This document shows, one piece after another, positions 12,616 to 24,837 of a stretch of 64,000 bases of DNA. Numbering within the stretch: the first letter of the stretch is position 1; every line of letters begins with the position of its first letter. The notes under the pieces are model-generated. The model saw nothing but the letters and a program-made list of their open reading frames with translations. It searched no databases and had not been told where the DNA came from. Origin of the DNA: Elymus sibiricus (lineage: Eukaryota; Streptophyta; Magnoliopsida; Poales; Poaceae); NCBI GenBank assembly GCA_039707655.1, contig CM077671.1, positions 305,350,509-305,414,508 on the forward strand, in the 5' to 3' direction. Both the position numbers and the translations under genes were made by a program.

Positions 12616-13085
12616 GATCCATGTCAACTCAACAGACACCCTTGGAGATACCTGTAGAGCATCTTTATAGTCACTCAATTACGTTGTGACGTTTGATACA
12701 CACAAGGTACTCCTCCGGTGTCAGTGAGTTACATGATCTCATGGTCATAGGAACACATACTTGACATGCAGAAAACAATAGCAATAAACTGACACGATCA
12801 TATGCTACATTCATAGTTTGGGTCTTGTCCATCACATCATTTTCCTAATGATGCGATCTCATCATCAAATGACAACTCTTGTCCATGGCTAGGAAACCAC
12901 AACCATCTTTGATTGACGAGCTAGTCCATTAGAGGCTTACTAGGGACACATTGTTGTCTATGTACCCACACATGTATTTGAGTTTCCAATCAATACAATT
13001 ATAGCATGGATAATAAACATTTATCATGAACAAGGAAATATAATAATAACTATTTTATTATGGCCTCTACGGCATATTTTCAATA
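12616..13085 (-). repeat. 5' LTR of the minus-strand Copia element, distal segment
   Basis: Resumes after the duplicated GATCC and tracks 4109-4574, ending CAATA at 13085 where the intact terminus would read CAACA. Confirms that the Copia 5' LTR was split by the solo LTR. Confidence 0.85.
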
Positions 13086-14189
13086 GTTCTCCCTCGGGGC
13101 TGAGGGTATGTACCAGTAGCTATGTGTTTAATCTCACTCTCGTGTTCTTGAGATGGAACAATCTTGATGTATCACGGGCTTTGTTAATATAGTTGCATCA
13201 TATGGTGTTCTTCCCTCTCTATCTTGATGTGATGAATTGAGTCTTTCCCTTTGAGATCTCGTTATGTTGGATTGAATACTTTGGATTTGAGAGCACTTGA
13301 TATATGTCTTGCATGTGGATACCCGTGGTGACAATGGGGTATTCTATTGATCCACTTGATATATGTTTTGGTAATCAACTTGCGGATTCCCGCGGTGACA
13401 TTGGGGTAATCTACGCATATGGGTTGATACACGTTCTTGTCCTACTTTCTCCGATAGAAGTCTTGGGGTGCTCTTTGAAGTTCTTTGTGTTGGAATGAAT
13501 ATGATGAATCTGAAATTGTTTGATGCATGTCGAATAATTAACTCATGGATACTCATGGTGACACTGGAGTATCTAGGTGACATTAGAGTTGATTGATGCA
13601 TATCATAGGTGTTATTCTAGTACGAACTCTAGGGCTGTTTGTGATACTTATAGGGATGGCTCAATAGATTGATCGGAAAGGATAACTTTGAGGTGGTTTT
13701 GCTACTTACAACAATTTCATCTTATGTTCAAGGAACTTTGGAGTGATTCTTTGTCGCATGTTGAGGGATGGTTATATGATCCAATTATGTTAGTATCGTT
13801 GAGAGATTGCACTAGTGAAAGTATAAATCCTAGGCCTTGTTTTCAAACATTGCAACACCGTTTTTACACACTTTTGTTACTTGTCACCTTGCTGTTTTTA
13901 TTTATTCAGATTACAAAAACCTATATCTACTATCCATAGTACACTTGTATCATCATCTCTTCGCTGAACTAGTGCACCTATACAATCTGCCCTTGTATTG
14001 GGTGTGTTGGGGACACAAGAGATTGTTTGTATTTGATTGCAGGGTTGTTTGAGAGAGACCATATTCATCCTACACTTCCCGCGGATTGATAAGCCTTAGG
14101 TCATCCACTTGAGGGAAATTTGCTACTGTCGTACAAAACTCTGCGCTTGAAGGCCCAACACGAGTCTACAAGAATAAAGTTGTGTAGTA
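13086..14189 (+). mobile_element. Solo LTR B (Gypsy type), right segment
   Basis: Continues LTR B after the Copia insertion (CCCTCGGGGCTGAGGGTATG...) and ends near GTTGTGTAGTA at 14189. The end is uncertain by a few bases because CA is not preserved. Contains a loosely repeated motif, GGATACCCGTGGTGACAATG and variants near 13316, 13384 and 13550, spaced 70-170 bp. No coding function is seen in the short frames here. Confidence 0.65.
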
Positions 14190-14710
14190 GAGACCGGAGA
14201 GAAACGAGGTGAGAGGAGACACATGAAGAGGGGGGAGCAGGGCATGGCGGGGCACTGGCCTGAGCGGTGGCGGCTTGGATGCGGGGCTTCGGCAGGCGAG
14301 GCAGCGAGCTCCGGTGGATCGGGATCCACTCGGGCGACCATGGTGGTTTCCTGCAGTTGCGGCGGTCAGCGAGGCAATACGAGCCGAGAGAGGAGGAGCA
14401 AAAAGAAGGATAGGGAGGGACGCTAACGACCTACCCAGGCGACGACGGTGACGGGGTCCGGCGGGGCTAGTACCTCGAGGTGGAGCCGCACGTGAAGGCA
14501 TGGGAGCTCCTCTCCATGGCTTCTGGAGCGCGGGGACGACCCGCAAGAAGCCGTTGATAGCGCTGGCTCTTACTGACGCCGGCAGACATGTCCACGGGGA
14601 TAGGAGGAGGAGTGTTGCGGTTGGCCCGACGCTGAAATCGAGGGGCAGAGGTGGCTTGGCTCGGGATGGATCCCGATGGAGAAAGTGTGTAGGAGTGGCT
14701 GGTTGGTGGG
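14190..14710 (+). mobile_element. LTR A, middle segment
   Basis: GC-rich non-coding sequence between solo LTRs B and C, in the same style as 1920-2255. The minus-strand open frame at 14166-14546 has biased composition (Arg, Pro, Ser, Ala) typical of a chance frame in GC-rich DNA. Confidence 0.5.
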
Positions 14711-16240
14711 TGATACGTCTCCAACGTATCGATAATTTATGAAGTATTCATGCCAATATTCTACAACTTTCATATACTTTTGGCAACATTTTATATTATT
14801 TTTTGGGACTAACTTACTTACCCAGTGCCTAGTGCCAGTTCCTGTTTCTTGTGTGTTTTTTGTTTTGCAGAAATTCCATATCAAATGAAGTCCAAACACG
14901 ATAAAAATTTACGGAGATTTTTTTTGGAATATATGTGAATTTTGGGAAGAAGAATCAACGCAACACGGTGCCCGAGGGAGGCACAAGCCAACAGGGCGCA
15001 GCCTGATAGCTTGTGCCTCCCCCTTAATTCTGTTGGGGCCCTTCTTTCGCCGCAAGAAAGATATTTTTCCGATAAAAATCCCCTCAAAATTTCAGCCCGA
15101 TCGGAGTTACGGATCTCCGGATATTTAAGAAACGGTGAAGGGCCAGAAAACAGCAGCGAAAATAGGAAAGAAACAGAGAGAGAGAGAGATCCAATCTCAG
15201 AGGGGCGCTCGCCCCTTTGGGGGCCATGGAGGCCAAGGACCAGAGGGGAGAACCTATCCCCATCTTGGGAGAGGCCATGGAGGAGGAAGCCTAAGGGGAA
15301 GACTCTCTCCCCCTCTCTTCCGGTGGCGCCGGATTGCCGCCGGGGGAACCATCGTCGCGGTGATCGTCTTCATCAACATCACCGTCTTCATCACCTTCCT
15401 CATCTCTTTTCAGCGGTCCACTCTCTCGCACCCCTCTGTAATCCCCTACTTGAACATGGTGTTTCATGCCACATATTATTAATCAATGATGTGTTGCTAT
15501 CCTATGATGTTTGAGTAGATTTATGTTGTCCTTTGGGTTGATTGATGATCTTGATTGGTTTGAGTGTATGTTTTATTTTGGTGCTGTCCTATGGTGCCCT
15601 CCATGCCGCGCACACGTGAGGGAGTTCTCTCTGTAGGGATTTGCAATACGTTCATGATTCGCTTACAGTGGGGGTTAGAGTGACAGAAGCCTACAACCGA
15701 GTAAGGGGATTGTTGTGTATGGGAGTAAAGGGGACGTGATGTTTAATGCTATGGTTGGGTTTACCTTAATGATTTCTAGTAGTTGCAGATGCTTGCTAGA
15801 GATCCAATCATAATTTATTATGATCCAAGTATGGAAAGTATGTTAGCTCATGCCTCTCCCTCATATAAAATTGCAAGAATGATTATCGATCTTGTTATCA
15901 ATTGCCTAGGACAATTCCGCACACCATACCATCATTATTCCACACTTGCTATTTGTAATATATTGTGATATATTCTAACTCTATTTAGTGCAGCAACTAT
16001 TTTTCATATTTTAGTTCTCCAATATCATGCAAAGCTATCCTCTTTATACCCACAACGCAGTTTTATTTCTCGTTACTAGATAGAAGCAAACGTTTGATGT
16101 ATGTAGAGTCGTATCGATGGCAGATAGGACTTGAGAGAATATTGATCTTACCTTTATCTCCTTGTGGGTTCGACACTCCATACTTATCACTTCCATCTTT
16201 GGAAAGTGCTAGGATGATTCCTTGCACTTGGGAATTATCA
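14711..16240 (+). mobile_element. Solo LTR C (Gypsy type)
   Basis: Begins TGATACGTCTCCAACGTATC and ends GGGAATTATCA, 1530 bp. GTGGG (14706-14710) and CTGGG (16241-16245) fit a target duplication with one mismatch. No internal region is present. It shares the first 45 bases with LTR B but then diverges, so it is a related but distinct family. The 190-codon open frame at 14942-15514 is uncharacterised and is likely non-coding LTR sequence. Confidence 0.75.
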
Positions 16241-16908
16241 CTGGGCTGAGGGAAACGAGGAAGAGAGTGGCGGCGGGTAGGAGGATTGGATGGGACAGGA
16301 GGCCTTGAAACTAGGGTTGGACAGATTTAGTTAGGGTTCATCTGCTATATATAGTAGGTAGGTGAATAGGAGGGGATTTGGGGCAATCTTGATCATCGGA
16401 TCGCGATCGGACAATTAGAGTTAGATGGAGGTTTAGGTGGGCTGAAACTTAGAGATGTTCAGAATGGGCTTGGTTTAAGGTGAGATGGAAACGAACAGCT
16501 GGTAACAGAAAACATCCGACGATTTAACCGGCTATAGTGCCGCTATAGGTTTAACGGTTGGGGTATCACACGAACTCCAAATGCGACGAAATTTGACAAG
16601 CGGTCTACCTACAATATATTAAGACCGCACGTCAACTTTCACCCCATTCTGAGAACATTTTATTCCCACTTATAAAATAATATTTTAACAATGTTGCGGG
16701 CACGTGCGAGTGTGGTTGGTCTCAAAACGGTCAACGACGACAACGGGAGAAGCGGCAACTACGAGCGGATGCAAGTTTTGAAAAAATGCGGCAACAGAGT
16801 GTCGATGCAATGCGGATGCTGCGATTATGAATGCAACATGCATATAAATCACACGGCGATAACAAAATACATCGAAGGCATCTGGAGCATTGGTCTCGGG
16901 CTGTTACA
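16241..16908 (+). mobile_element. LTR A, right segment with terminus
   Basis: Runs to ..GGTCTCGGGCTGTTACA at 16908, after which the frame of G1 resumes. A TATATATA stretch near 16350-16360 could be the promoter. The 77-codon frame at 16691 is not recognised. Confidence 0.55.
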
Positions 16909-19900
16909 ACTGCACCAACTATGATAGAGGAAATTGATGTTACTATTAAGCTTGCTAATAGGGATACCATTTCATTTCTTGGGATTGTTAGATATGTTTA
17001 AGTCTTGTGTGGTAAGATTAAATATCCTACTGATTTTGTCGTACTTGGATCACAACAAGATAATTTTTGTCCCATTATATTTGGTATACCCTTCTTGAAC
17101 ACCGTTGATGCCGAAATTGATTGTGCTAAAGAAAAGGTAAAAGTTAAGTTTGGTGACATATTTCATGACTTTAATTTCTTCAAGTTCATTAGACAACCTC
17201 ATGACAAAGATTTATCTAATAAAGATGATATCATTGGTCTTGATTCTATTGTTGTGCCTCCTACTGATCCATTAGAACAATATTTGCTAGATCATGGTAA
17301 TGAGATGCATATGAATGAAAGAAAGAAAATAGATGAAATCTTCTTTGGACAAGAACCTATATGTAAGCATAATTTGTCAGTTGAAATTTTGGGAGATCCT
17401 CCTCCACCTAAGGGTGATCTTGTGTTCGAATTTAAGAAACTCCCAGATACTTTGAAATAGGCTTATATAGATTAAAATAAGATATATCATGTTATTATCA
17501 ATGCTAACCTTTCAGTACACGAAGAAAATAGTCTACTGAAAACTTTGAAGAAACACCGTGCTACAATTGGATATACTCTTGATGAGCTTAAGGGCATCAG
17601 TCCTTCTCTGTGAAAACACAAAACTTTAGAGCTTGATGCTAAGCCAATCATAGATCATCAATGTCGCTTGAATCCTAAAATGAAGGATGTGGTAAGGACT
17701 GAAATATTAAAGCTCCTGGAGGTAGGTATAATCTATCCTATAGCCGATAATAGATGGGTAAGTCATGTTCATTGTGTCCCTAAGAAAGGTGGCATTACCA
17801 TTGTTCCTAATGATAAAAATGAATTTATCCCACAAAGAGTTGTAACTAGTTATAGTATGGTAATTGAGTTTAGAAAATTAAACAAAGCTACTAGGAATGA
17901 TCATTACCCTCTGCCTTTCATTGATCAAATGTTAGAAAGATTGTCTAGGCATACACATTTCTTGGATGGATATTTTGTTTCTCTCAAACACCTATATCAC
18001 TAGAAGATCAAGAGAAAACTACTTGTACTTGTCCTTTTGGAACCTATGCAAATAGACATATGCTTTTTGGTTGAAATGTCCCTGCTACTTTTCAAAGATG
18101 TATGACTTCTATATTCTCTGATTTCTGTGAGAAATTGTTGAGGTCTTCATGGATATTTTTTTCGTTTACGAGACTTCTTTTGATGACTGTATGACCAATC
18201 TTGATAGACTTTTGTAGAGATGTGAAGAGACTAGTCTCGTCTTGAACTGGCAGAAGTGCCACTTTATGGGAAATGAAGGTATAGTCCTTGGTCATAAAAT
18301 TTCCGAAAGAGGCATCGAAGTAGACAAAGCTAAAGTTGATGCTATTGAGAAAATGTAGTGTCCTAAATATATCAAAGATATAAGAAGCTTCCTTGGTCAT
18401 GCAGGTTTCTATAGAAGGTTTATTAAGGATTTCTTTAGAATTTCTAAGCCTCTTACTAATCTTTTGCAAAAATATGTTCCATTTGTTTTTTTATGAAAAT
18501 TGCGTAGAAGCCTTTGAAATACTCAATAAAGCTTTGATAACAGCTCCTATTGTTCAACCACCTGATTGAAATTTATCCTTTGAAATTATGTGTGATGCTA
18601 GTGACTATGTTGTTGGTGCTGTTCTGGGTCAAAGTGTTGATAAGATATTGAATGGTATACATTATGCTAGTAAGACTCTAGACAATGCTCAGAAAAATTA
18701 TGCTACTACTGAGAAATAATTTCTAGCAATTCTGTTTGCTTGTGATAAGTACAGGCCTTATATTGTTGATTCTAAAGTTATATTCACACTAATCATGCTA
18801 CTATTAAATATATTATGGATAAGAAATATGCTAAGCATAGGTTGATTAGGTGGGTGTTTTTATTACAAGAGTTTGATTTGCATATTGTTGATAGAAAAGG
18901 GGCCGATAATCCCGTCGCAGATAATTTGTCTAGAGTGGAAAATTATATTGATGACCGAATACCTATTAATGATAGTTTTCCTGATGAGAAATTAGCTGTT
19001 ATAAATGCCTCCTTCTCTTGTGATAACCCTTGGTATGCATATTATGCTAATTTCATTGTTGCTAAATATATACAACCTAACTACACCTAACAATAAAAGA
19101 AAAAATTATTCTTTGATTTAAGACATTACTTTTGGGATGACCCACATCTATATAAAGAAGGAGTAGATGGTGTTATTAGATGTTGTGTACCTGAGTATGA
19201 GAAGGAACAAATCTTGAGGAAGTGCCACTCCGATCCATACGGAGGACACCATGCCAGAGACAGAACTGTACACGAGGTATTGCAATCTGGGTTTTGTTAG
19301 ACTACTCTCTTCAAACATGCACGTAACTTTGTCCTTTCTTATAATGAATTTCAAAGAATTGGGAATATTAGTAAACGTTAGGAAATGCCTATGAACTATT
19401 CGCTTGTTATGGAACCATTTGATGGTTGGGATTTCGATTATATGGGACCTTTTCCTCCTTCGTGTGGGTACATTCATACTTTAGTTGTTGTGATTATGCC
19501 AGTAAGTGGGTAGAAGCTATTCCAACTAGTAGTGTTGATCATAATACTTCTATTAAAATGCTTAAAGAGGTTACCTTTCCGAGGCTTGGAGTCCCTAGAA
19601 ATTTAATGACTGATGGTGGTTCACATTTCATTCATGGCGCTTTCCGTAAAGTTCTAGCTAAGTATGATGTAAATCATAGAATAGCATCACCTTATCACCC
19701 TCAATCTAGCAGTCAAGTAGAATTAAGCTATCAAGAAATAAAATTAATTCTAGAAAAGATAGTCAATAGATCTTGAAAGAATTGGTCTAAACAACTTGAT
19801 GATGCTTTGTGGGCATATAGAACTGCTTATACAAATCCCATGGGTATGTCCCCATATAAGATGGTTTAGGAAAAGCTTTCCATTTACCTCTCGAGTTAGA

Positions 19901-20325
19901 GCATAAAGCTTATTGGGCTATTAAATAACTTAATTATGACTTTAATCTTGCGGGTGAAAAGAGGGTATTTGACATTAGTTCTCTAGACGAATGGAGGACA
20001 CATGGTTATGAAAATGCTAAATTATTTAAAGAGAAAGTTAAAAGATGGCATGATAAAAGAATTCAAAAACAAGAGTTTCATATTGGTGAGAAAGTTCTTT
20101 TGTACAAGTCTCTAAATGGGAAGGACCATTTATCGTCAAAGAAGTTTACCGCCCGGAGCCATCAAGATCAATAACGCAGAAGGAACCAAACCAAATGTGG
20201 TTAATGGGCAAATAATTAAACATTATATTACAGGTAATCCCATTAACAATTATTCGGATGTTATTCAAGTAATTACACCAGAAGAGCACATCGGAGAAAC
20301 CTTCCGGAGTACTCCAGAATCCTGA
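16909..20325 (+). pseudogene. Gypsy (Athila-type) pol pseudogene of element G1
   Basis: Successive broken frames give, in order: the end of an aspartic protease domain (FGIPFLNTVDAEIDC, about 17090); reverse transcriptase (VPKKGGITIVPN about 17790, FRKLNKATRNDHYPLP about 17870); the RT catalytic region near 18150, where the usual MDD reads MDI; RT-RNase H (EIMCDASDYVVGAVLG about 18590; ADNLSRVEN about 18920); integrase zinc-binding region (near 19150-19300); integrase core (DYASKWVEAIPT about 19490, TDGGSHF about 19610, PYHPQSSSQVE about 19690); and the post-integrase tail with TPEEHIGETFRSTPES. Many TAG/TGA codons and frame changes (for example 18001, 18215, 18355, 18495, 19500) make it non-functional. 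Part of the protease appears lost at the LTR A junction. Confidence 0.85.
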
Positions 20326-20555
20326 AAAAGGAATAGGTACATGATACGGTAAGTAAACCGACTCCAAAAATTCCATAAAAAAATTCTGTCTGTTTTGGAA
20401 TATATAAAAAATTAGGAAAATGAGAAATAACCAGGAAAGCCCACGAGGGGGCCACAAGCTCGAGGGGCGCACCACTTGAGCTTGTGGGGCCCTCGGGTGC
20501 CTTCCCGACTTTGTTCTCCGCCCGAATACTTGTTTCGCACGACAAAAAATCATTA

Positions 20556-20572
20556 TGTGTGTGTGTGTGTGT
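20556..20572. repeat. (TG)n microsatellite
   Basis: Uninterrupted TG dinucleotides for 17 bases, in the non-coding stretch between the pol remnant and the coiled-coil frame of G1. Confidence 0.9.
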
Positions 20573-20658
20573 TTCGATGTTTTGACCTCCGTATCGCAAG
20601 TTTCTCCTCTTTCTTGTTGCAGGCTATTTTTAGTCAGGATGTTGAGACCTAGATTGCT

Positions 20659-21108
20659 ATGTCGTCATCAAGCTCCTCTAAGGATCAGTTCTTTGAGAAG
20701 CTCATCAACCCTTACCTCCCTAGATTTATGAAGCATCCCCACACCATGGAGTTCAGGGAAAGGGTGGTTCACATCTGGGACGTTCAAGGACCTAAGAAGG
20801 AAGGGGACTTCAAGGCCAGGCTTGAAGCAGTGGAGTAGGAAATCTTCAAGTGCCAACGAATGGTGGAGCACAGACTTGACGCCAACCACTCCATGATCAT
20901 GGATTTTGTTCGTGAGCATAAGCAGGACAACAACAATATCATGGAGAGAATTTATGATCTCCAAGTCCAAATTGAAGATCTTCAAGCACAAATCTATGAC
21001 CTTCAAAACCAAAACTATGAGTATGAAACCAGGTTTAAAAGGATGAGTCTAGCTGCAGATTTCAGGGTGCCGAGGCCCTCTCCTATTTCTTTGATGGGGA
21101 GCCTATGA
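20659..21108 (+). pseudogene. Post-pol coiled-coil ORF of element G1, one stop
   Basis: ATG at 20659 opens MSSSSSSKDQFFEKLINPYL and stays in one frame to 21108 (about 149 codons) apart from a TAG at 20836-20838 (codon 60). The second half is a clear coiled coil: QVQIEDLQAQIYDLQNQNYE with heptad-spaced Ile/Leu (about residues 90-125). Its position after integrase and before the polypurine tract matches the extra ORF of several Athila-lineage elements. The function of that ORF is not known to me; it is not a recognisable envelope protein, as no signal peptide or membrane segment is seen. The remaining frame from Met at 20860 encodes 82 residues. Confidence 0.6.
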
Positions 21109-21661
21109 CTTGGAAGAAGGATGACAAGCCCACAACTTCATAACCATCATCTCCGAAGAAGGAAAATTGAGTACTTGGGTATGGGCACCACACTGGGCTT
21201 GTTCCAAGCTTGGGGGAGGTGCCCCGGTATCGTATCACCATCACTTTTATCGCTATTATCTATCTTAGTTCGATACTTAGCACTCCGTGATTTAGATTTT
21301 TTTAGTATGAATTAGTTTTAGTGTTTGATTTGTGTCAGTGCTATCAATGTAACCATGCTTGAGAGTTATAATAAAGAGTGGTATGACTTTGAGTATTCTT
21401 TCCCTTACTCCTTTGCATCAAACATAGCAAAAATAATAAGAATCTTGTATGTTAAGACCATGGGGAGTAATGACTTCACATAAAAGGGGAGTAATTGCTA
21501 AAGTTTGTTGGAAGTTATCAAACATAGCATTGGTCATTGGAGAAATTCATGAGAGAATGATAAGGGAAGAGGATTTCACATATAGATATACTATCTTGGA
21601 AATCTTCTAGGATTGTGAACCCCCATTAATTATTTTCAAACTTGATCAAATAGTTGATGTT
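21109..21661 (+). other. G1 3' non-coding region, first part
   Basis: Contains a polypurine-rich AGCTTGGGGGAGGTGCCCC near 21209-21227, a motif often seen in the 3' region of such elements. No gene is seen. It is interrupted at 21662 by a solo Copia LTR. Confidence 0.55.
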
Positions 21662-21666
21662 GGACT

Positions 21667-23783
21667 TGAAGGGTAACGCAGCAGAAAACAAAAAAATTCC
21701 GACCTACGTACCAACCCAGGATCACTATGGAGACTGCATACAAGGTTTGATCTTTTTCGTTACCGACTCGTAGCGCAGCGGAAGTAGAGTCGATGATGAT
21801 CGGCGGTGCAGATCCCCGCAGCTAGGATTTACAACCTCCCAACCGCGAGGATGTATACCCTCATCCGCCCCCGGACAGCCCTCCGGGAGGCGGTCGGACA
21901 GTCCCTCGGACGGTGTCACGGACAGCCCTTCGGGAGGACCATCGAAACTCGGACAGTCACTCGGACAGCCCTTCGGGAGGACCATCGAAACTCGGACAGT
22001 CACTCGGACAGCCCTTCGGGAGGACCATCGAAACTAAGACCGAAACTACGATCTCTCTACAGAGTTGCACACATACGGTCTCAACTATCCGGTAGGGCTT
22101 CGCCGTCCAGAACTAGTTCCTGCCGGAACCCAGACAGCCTTTCGGCTCTACGAAACTATTTCGCTGGGAGGGAGAGAGAAGCCAGACAAGTCTATGGCAT
22201 GTGTATGAGAGCAAGGATGTCATATTTGAGAGCACCCTCCACCTCTATTTATAGGGTGAGAGACAATGGTAAAAGTACCAAAATGCCCTCAGATATTTTC
22301 ACTATTCATAATAGTGATTCTACTATTCATGAATAGTGTTTCCACTATTCATAAATAGTGTTATCCAGATATTTTCAGATATTTCCATCCACTATGAAAA
22401 TTACCAAAATGCCCTCAAGGTAGCTTCTCCAAGAAGCAACCAAAAAGCACTTTCACTATTCATGACGACATTTTTCAGCGTCCGGTCGAACTGAAAATAT
22501 TTATGTGGGCTTAGAACATTTCCAGTACCCACTAAAATAATTTTCAATGCGATCCGGAACAATTCCGGTTTAGTGATTTTCATCTGCGAAAAGCATCTGA
22601 AGCGGTTTCGGCAGCTCCGGAACATTTCCGGTTTTCATCCCGGAAAATTCCAGAAAGTTTCCAGAATGATTCTGGCACCCTCCAAGAATTATCAGGCATG
22701 TGCCAAAACCAATTTGACTTTATGTTATCCCCTGAAACAACTTTTCAGTTTTACCGAAACTGTTCCGGTGTTCTCTCTGCGGAACTTTTCCGCTGTCCGA
22801 AACTTTTCCGGTGTCCGAAAACTTTTTCGGTGATTTTCTCTCAGACTCCCTGTCTAGTATTCAGCAGATAGATGACCCTTAAGCGTGTGACCCTATAGGT
22901 TCGGTGAAGCATAGACATGACCCGGAACCCCTTCCGATCAATGATCAACATCGGAGCCGTGGACACCCATATTGATCCCTATACCCACACGAATGAATAT
23001 TCGAGTGAACCTCCAGTTGCCGTGTGCTATTCCTGTTGCTTCGCGATATGTTACAAATACCCGAGGTGAGACATGTAGGCATCCCCGTGGATCAACAACT
23101 TGTCCACTATGCCAGTTACCTCGTTACCGGTATTGTTCTCTTTTCTCGTTCCCGTGTTCCGGCATCCCTGTGATCAAATCACCCTGTGTCTGGCCAGACG
23201 ATGATGGATACCGTAACACCGAGAGGGCCCAGAGATATCTCTCCATCGTCGGAGGAGCAAATCCCAATCTCGAGCTATCAAGTTACTTGACACACTTTTC
23301 CATGAACCCGTAAGCCGCCGTAATAGCCATCCATTTACGGATGACGTTTAACAAACCCCAAAGTTCATGAAGCAAGCATGAAGAAACTCGATACTCTCAT
23401 GGTCTAAGGAATTATGCAAACGTTAACCATCTTTGTGTTATAAACCATTAACTTATGACGAATGTATCTCATAGCATAACATCAATTCGGGTCTATTCAA
23501 CACAAGTGTTCTACCAACATTGCGCCCTCAAAATTGCCGGCATAGCCATGCCCATGATCAGGAAAACAGGATCATCATGCAATACTTGAGCCAGTCTTAG
23601 AGGCCAGACTAGGAATACATTTTACCGTTTATTATTCCACACGTGCATATGAGTCTTCCTCCGAGCCTCGTGGTTATTGCAGACTCGAGAACCATAGCAG
23701 TTATAGCATGGAACATAAACCTAATTATGAACAGGGAGATAATCAATAACATTTATTATTGCCTCTAGGGCATATCTCCTACA
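21667..23783 (-). mobile_element. Solo Copia LTR (TGTAGGAGATATGCCC family), minus strand
   Basis: On the minus strand it starts TGTAGGAGATATGCCCTAGA at 23783 and ends ..CGTTACCCTTCA at 21667, 2117 bp, of the same general family as the LTRs of the intact Copia at 53871-63530. Perfect target duplication GGACT at 21662-21666 and 23784-23788. No internal sequence. It carries a 43-bp tandem repeat (21920-22035), a dense cluster of TTCCGG/CCGGAA motifs (22550-22830), and TATA-like TATTTATAG near 22233. It is inserted in the 3' non-coding region of G1. Confidence 0.9.
21920..22035 (-). repeat. 43-bp tandem repeat inside the Copia LTR
   Basis: Units start at 21920, 21963 and 22006 (GGACAGCCCTTCGGGAGGAC...), identical over two full copies plus 30 bases of a third. 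Shorter or scrambled forms occur at the matching place in the LTRs at 35730-35905, 55690-55805 and 63220-63335. It lies on the U5 side, downstream of the TATA box in the LTR transcription direction. Confidence 0.88.
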
Positions 23784-24837
23784 GGACTAGGAAGACAACA
23801 TAACGGGTTATATTTTCTCATATTTACATAGAAGTTATATTGTCATGGATCCTCTTACATGTGATGCTTGCTTATAATCTTTGCTAGCCAAAAATTCCGT
23901 ACTAAGTAGAGATACTACTTGTGCATCCAAACACCCTTAAACCCCATTTCTTGCCATGAGAGTCCAGCATACCTACCTATGGATTGAACAAGATCCTTCA
24001 AGTTGTCATCAGTGCAAAGCAATAAACATTGCTCCTAAATGTGTATGATATTTTATTGTAAGGGAGAATAAGCTTTATATAAACTTATGATGGCAACGCA
24101 ATAAAAGCAATAGACTACTCAATAAAGGTTGACATCATAAGGGGCAATATAAAGTGATGTTCCTTTGCATTAAGAGTTTGCACATCCAAAAACTAAAAGC
24201 GCATGACAACCTCTGCTTCCCTCTGTGAAGGGACTATTTTTTACTTTTCAATCTTTACTTTTATGCAAGAGTTAAAAATATTTACCCCTATTCCAATCTC
24301 ATTTATTCTCCACTTGGTAAGAACTATATGGTAGGGAAAGATCCAGGCATATATATCTAGTTAAATATATGTGATCAGGAGCTACTATTGTTTACATTAT
24401 CACCGAGATAAATGAGTTGGGCGGTGAAACACTAAACCCCCTCTTCCTCTGTGTCTGGTTGAAACAGTTTATTCTCAAAATATGCTTTGAGTGCCAGCAA
24501 TCATGAAAGACTATATGATAGTTGAGTATGTGCAATTTGCCAAACCAAAGAGCTCTTACAGAGACTCTTGCTGGAAATATAATGAATAGCAATTGCTTCA
24601 ATAACTGAGCATAGTTTGTTAGCTTTCAAGAAAGCTTATTGTTTACACTTTAGTTTCTGAATGAATTGTTACTTGTTTATGAGAAGTTTTATGATTTATA
24701 ATTGCTACTATAATAATGATCATGATGCTACCATGTTCGTATGTTCTTTTATCAACACATCTCTCTCTAATCATGTGGTCATTATTATCGAGTTTGACAT
24801 TCGCTTTAGGACAAGCAGAGTCTAATCTTAGGGGAGT
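23784..24837 (+). other. G1 3' non-coding region, second part, with polypurine tract
   Basis: AT-rich, no convincing coding frame. It ends CTTAGGGGAGT (about 24827-24837) directly before the TGATACGTCC LTR start, which is the expected place for the plus-strand primer. The minus-strand frames at 24392-24601 and 24643-24849 are unrecognised. Confidence 0.6.

Larger units (their letters stand above)
2797..13085 (-). mobile_element. Angela/WIS/BARE1-like Copia retrotransposon, decayed, with nested solo LTR
   Basis: A minus-strand Ty1-copia element. The 3' LTR is 2797-4574; the internal region 4575-9518 holds a broken gag-pol; the 5' LTR is 9519-10831 plus 12616-13085, split by a solo LTR. Flanking ATTCT (2792-2796) and GTTCT (13086-13090) fit a 5-bp target duplication with one mismatch. 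The distal LTR end (CAATA at 13081-13085, reading TATTG on the minus strand) shows TG decayed to TA. The two LTRs differ at scattered sites by eye, so the insertion is not recent. It lies inside solo LTR B. Confidence 0.88.

Noticed and set aside
14166..14546. 126-codon minus-strand frame rich in Arg, Pro, Ser and Ala
   Set aside because: It lies in GC-rich LTR A sequence, has no domain, and its composition is what GC-rich non-coding DNA yields.
14942..15514. 190-codon plus-strand frame
   Set aside because: Falls wholly inside solo LTR C, which has both LTR ends and a near-matching target duplication; no recognisable product.
21920..22035. CRISPR-like array
   Set aside because: Direct tandem units without spacers, inside a plant LTR.
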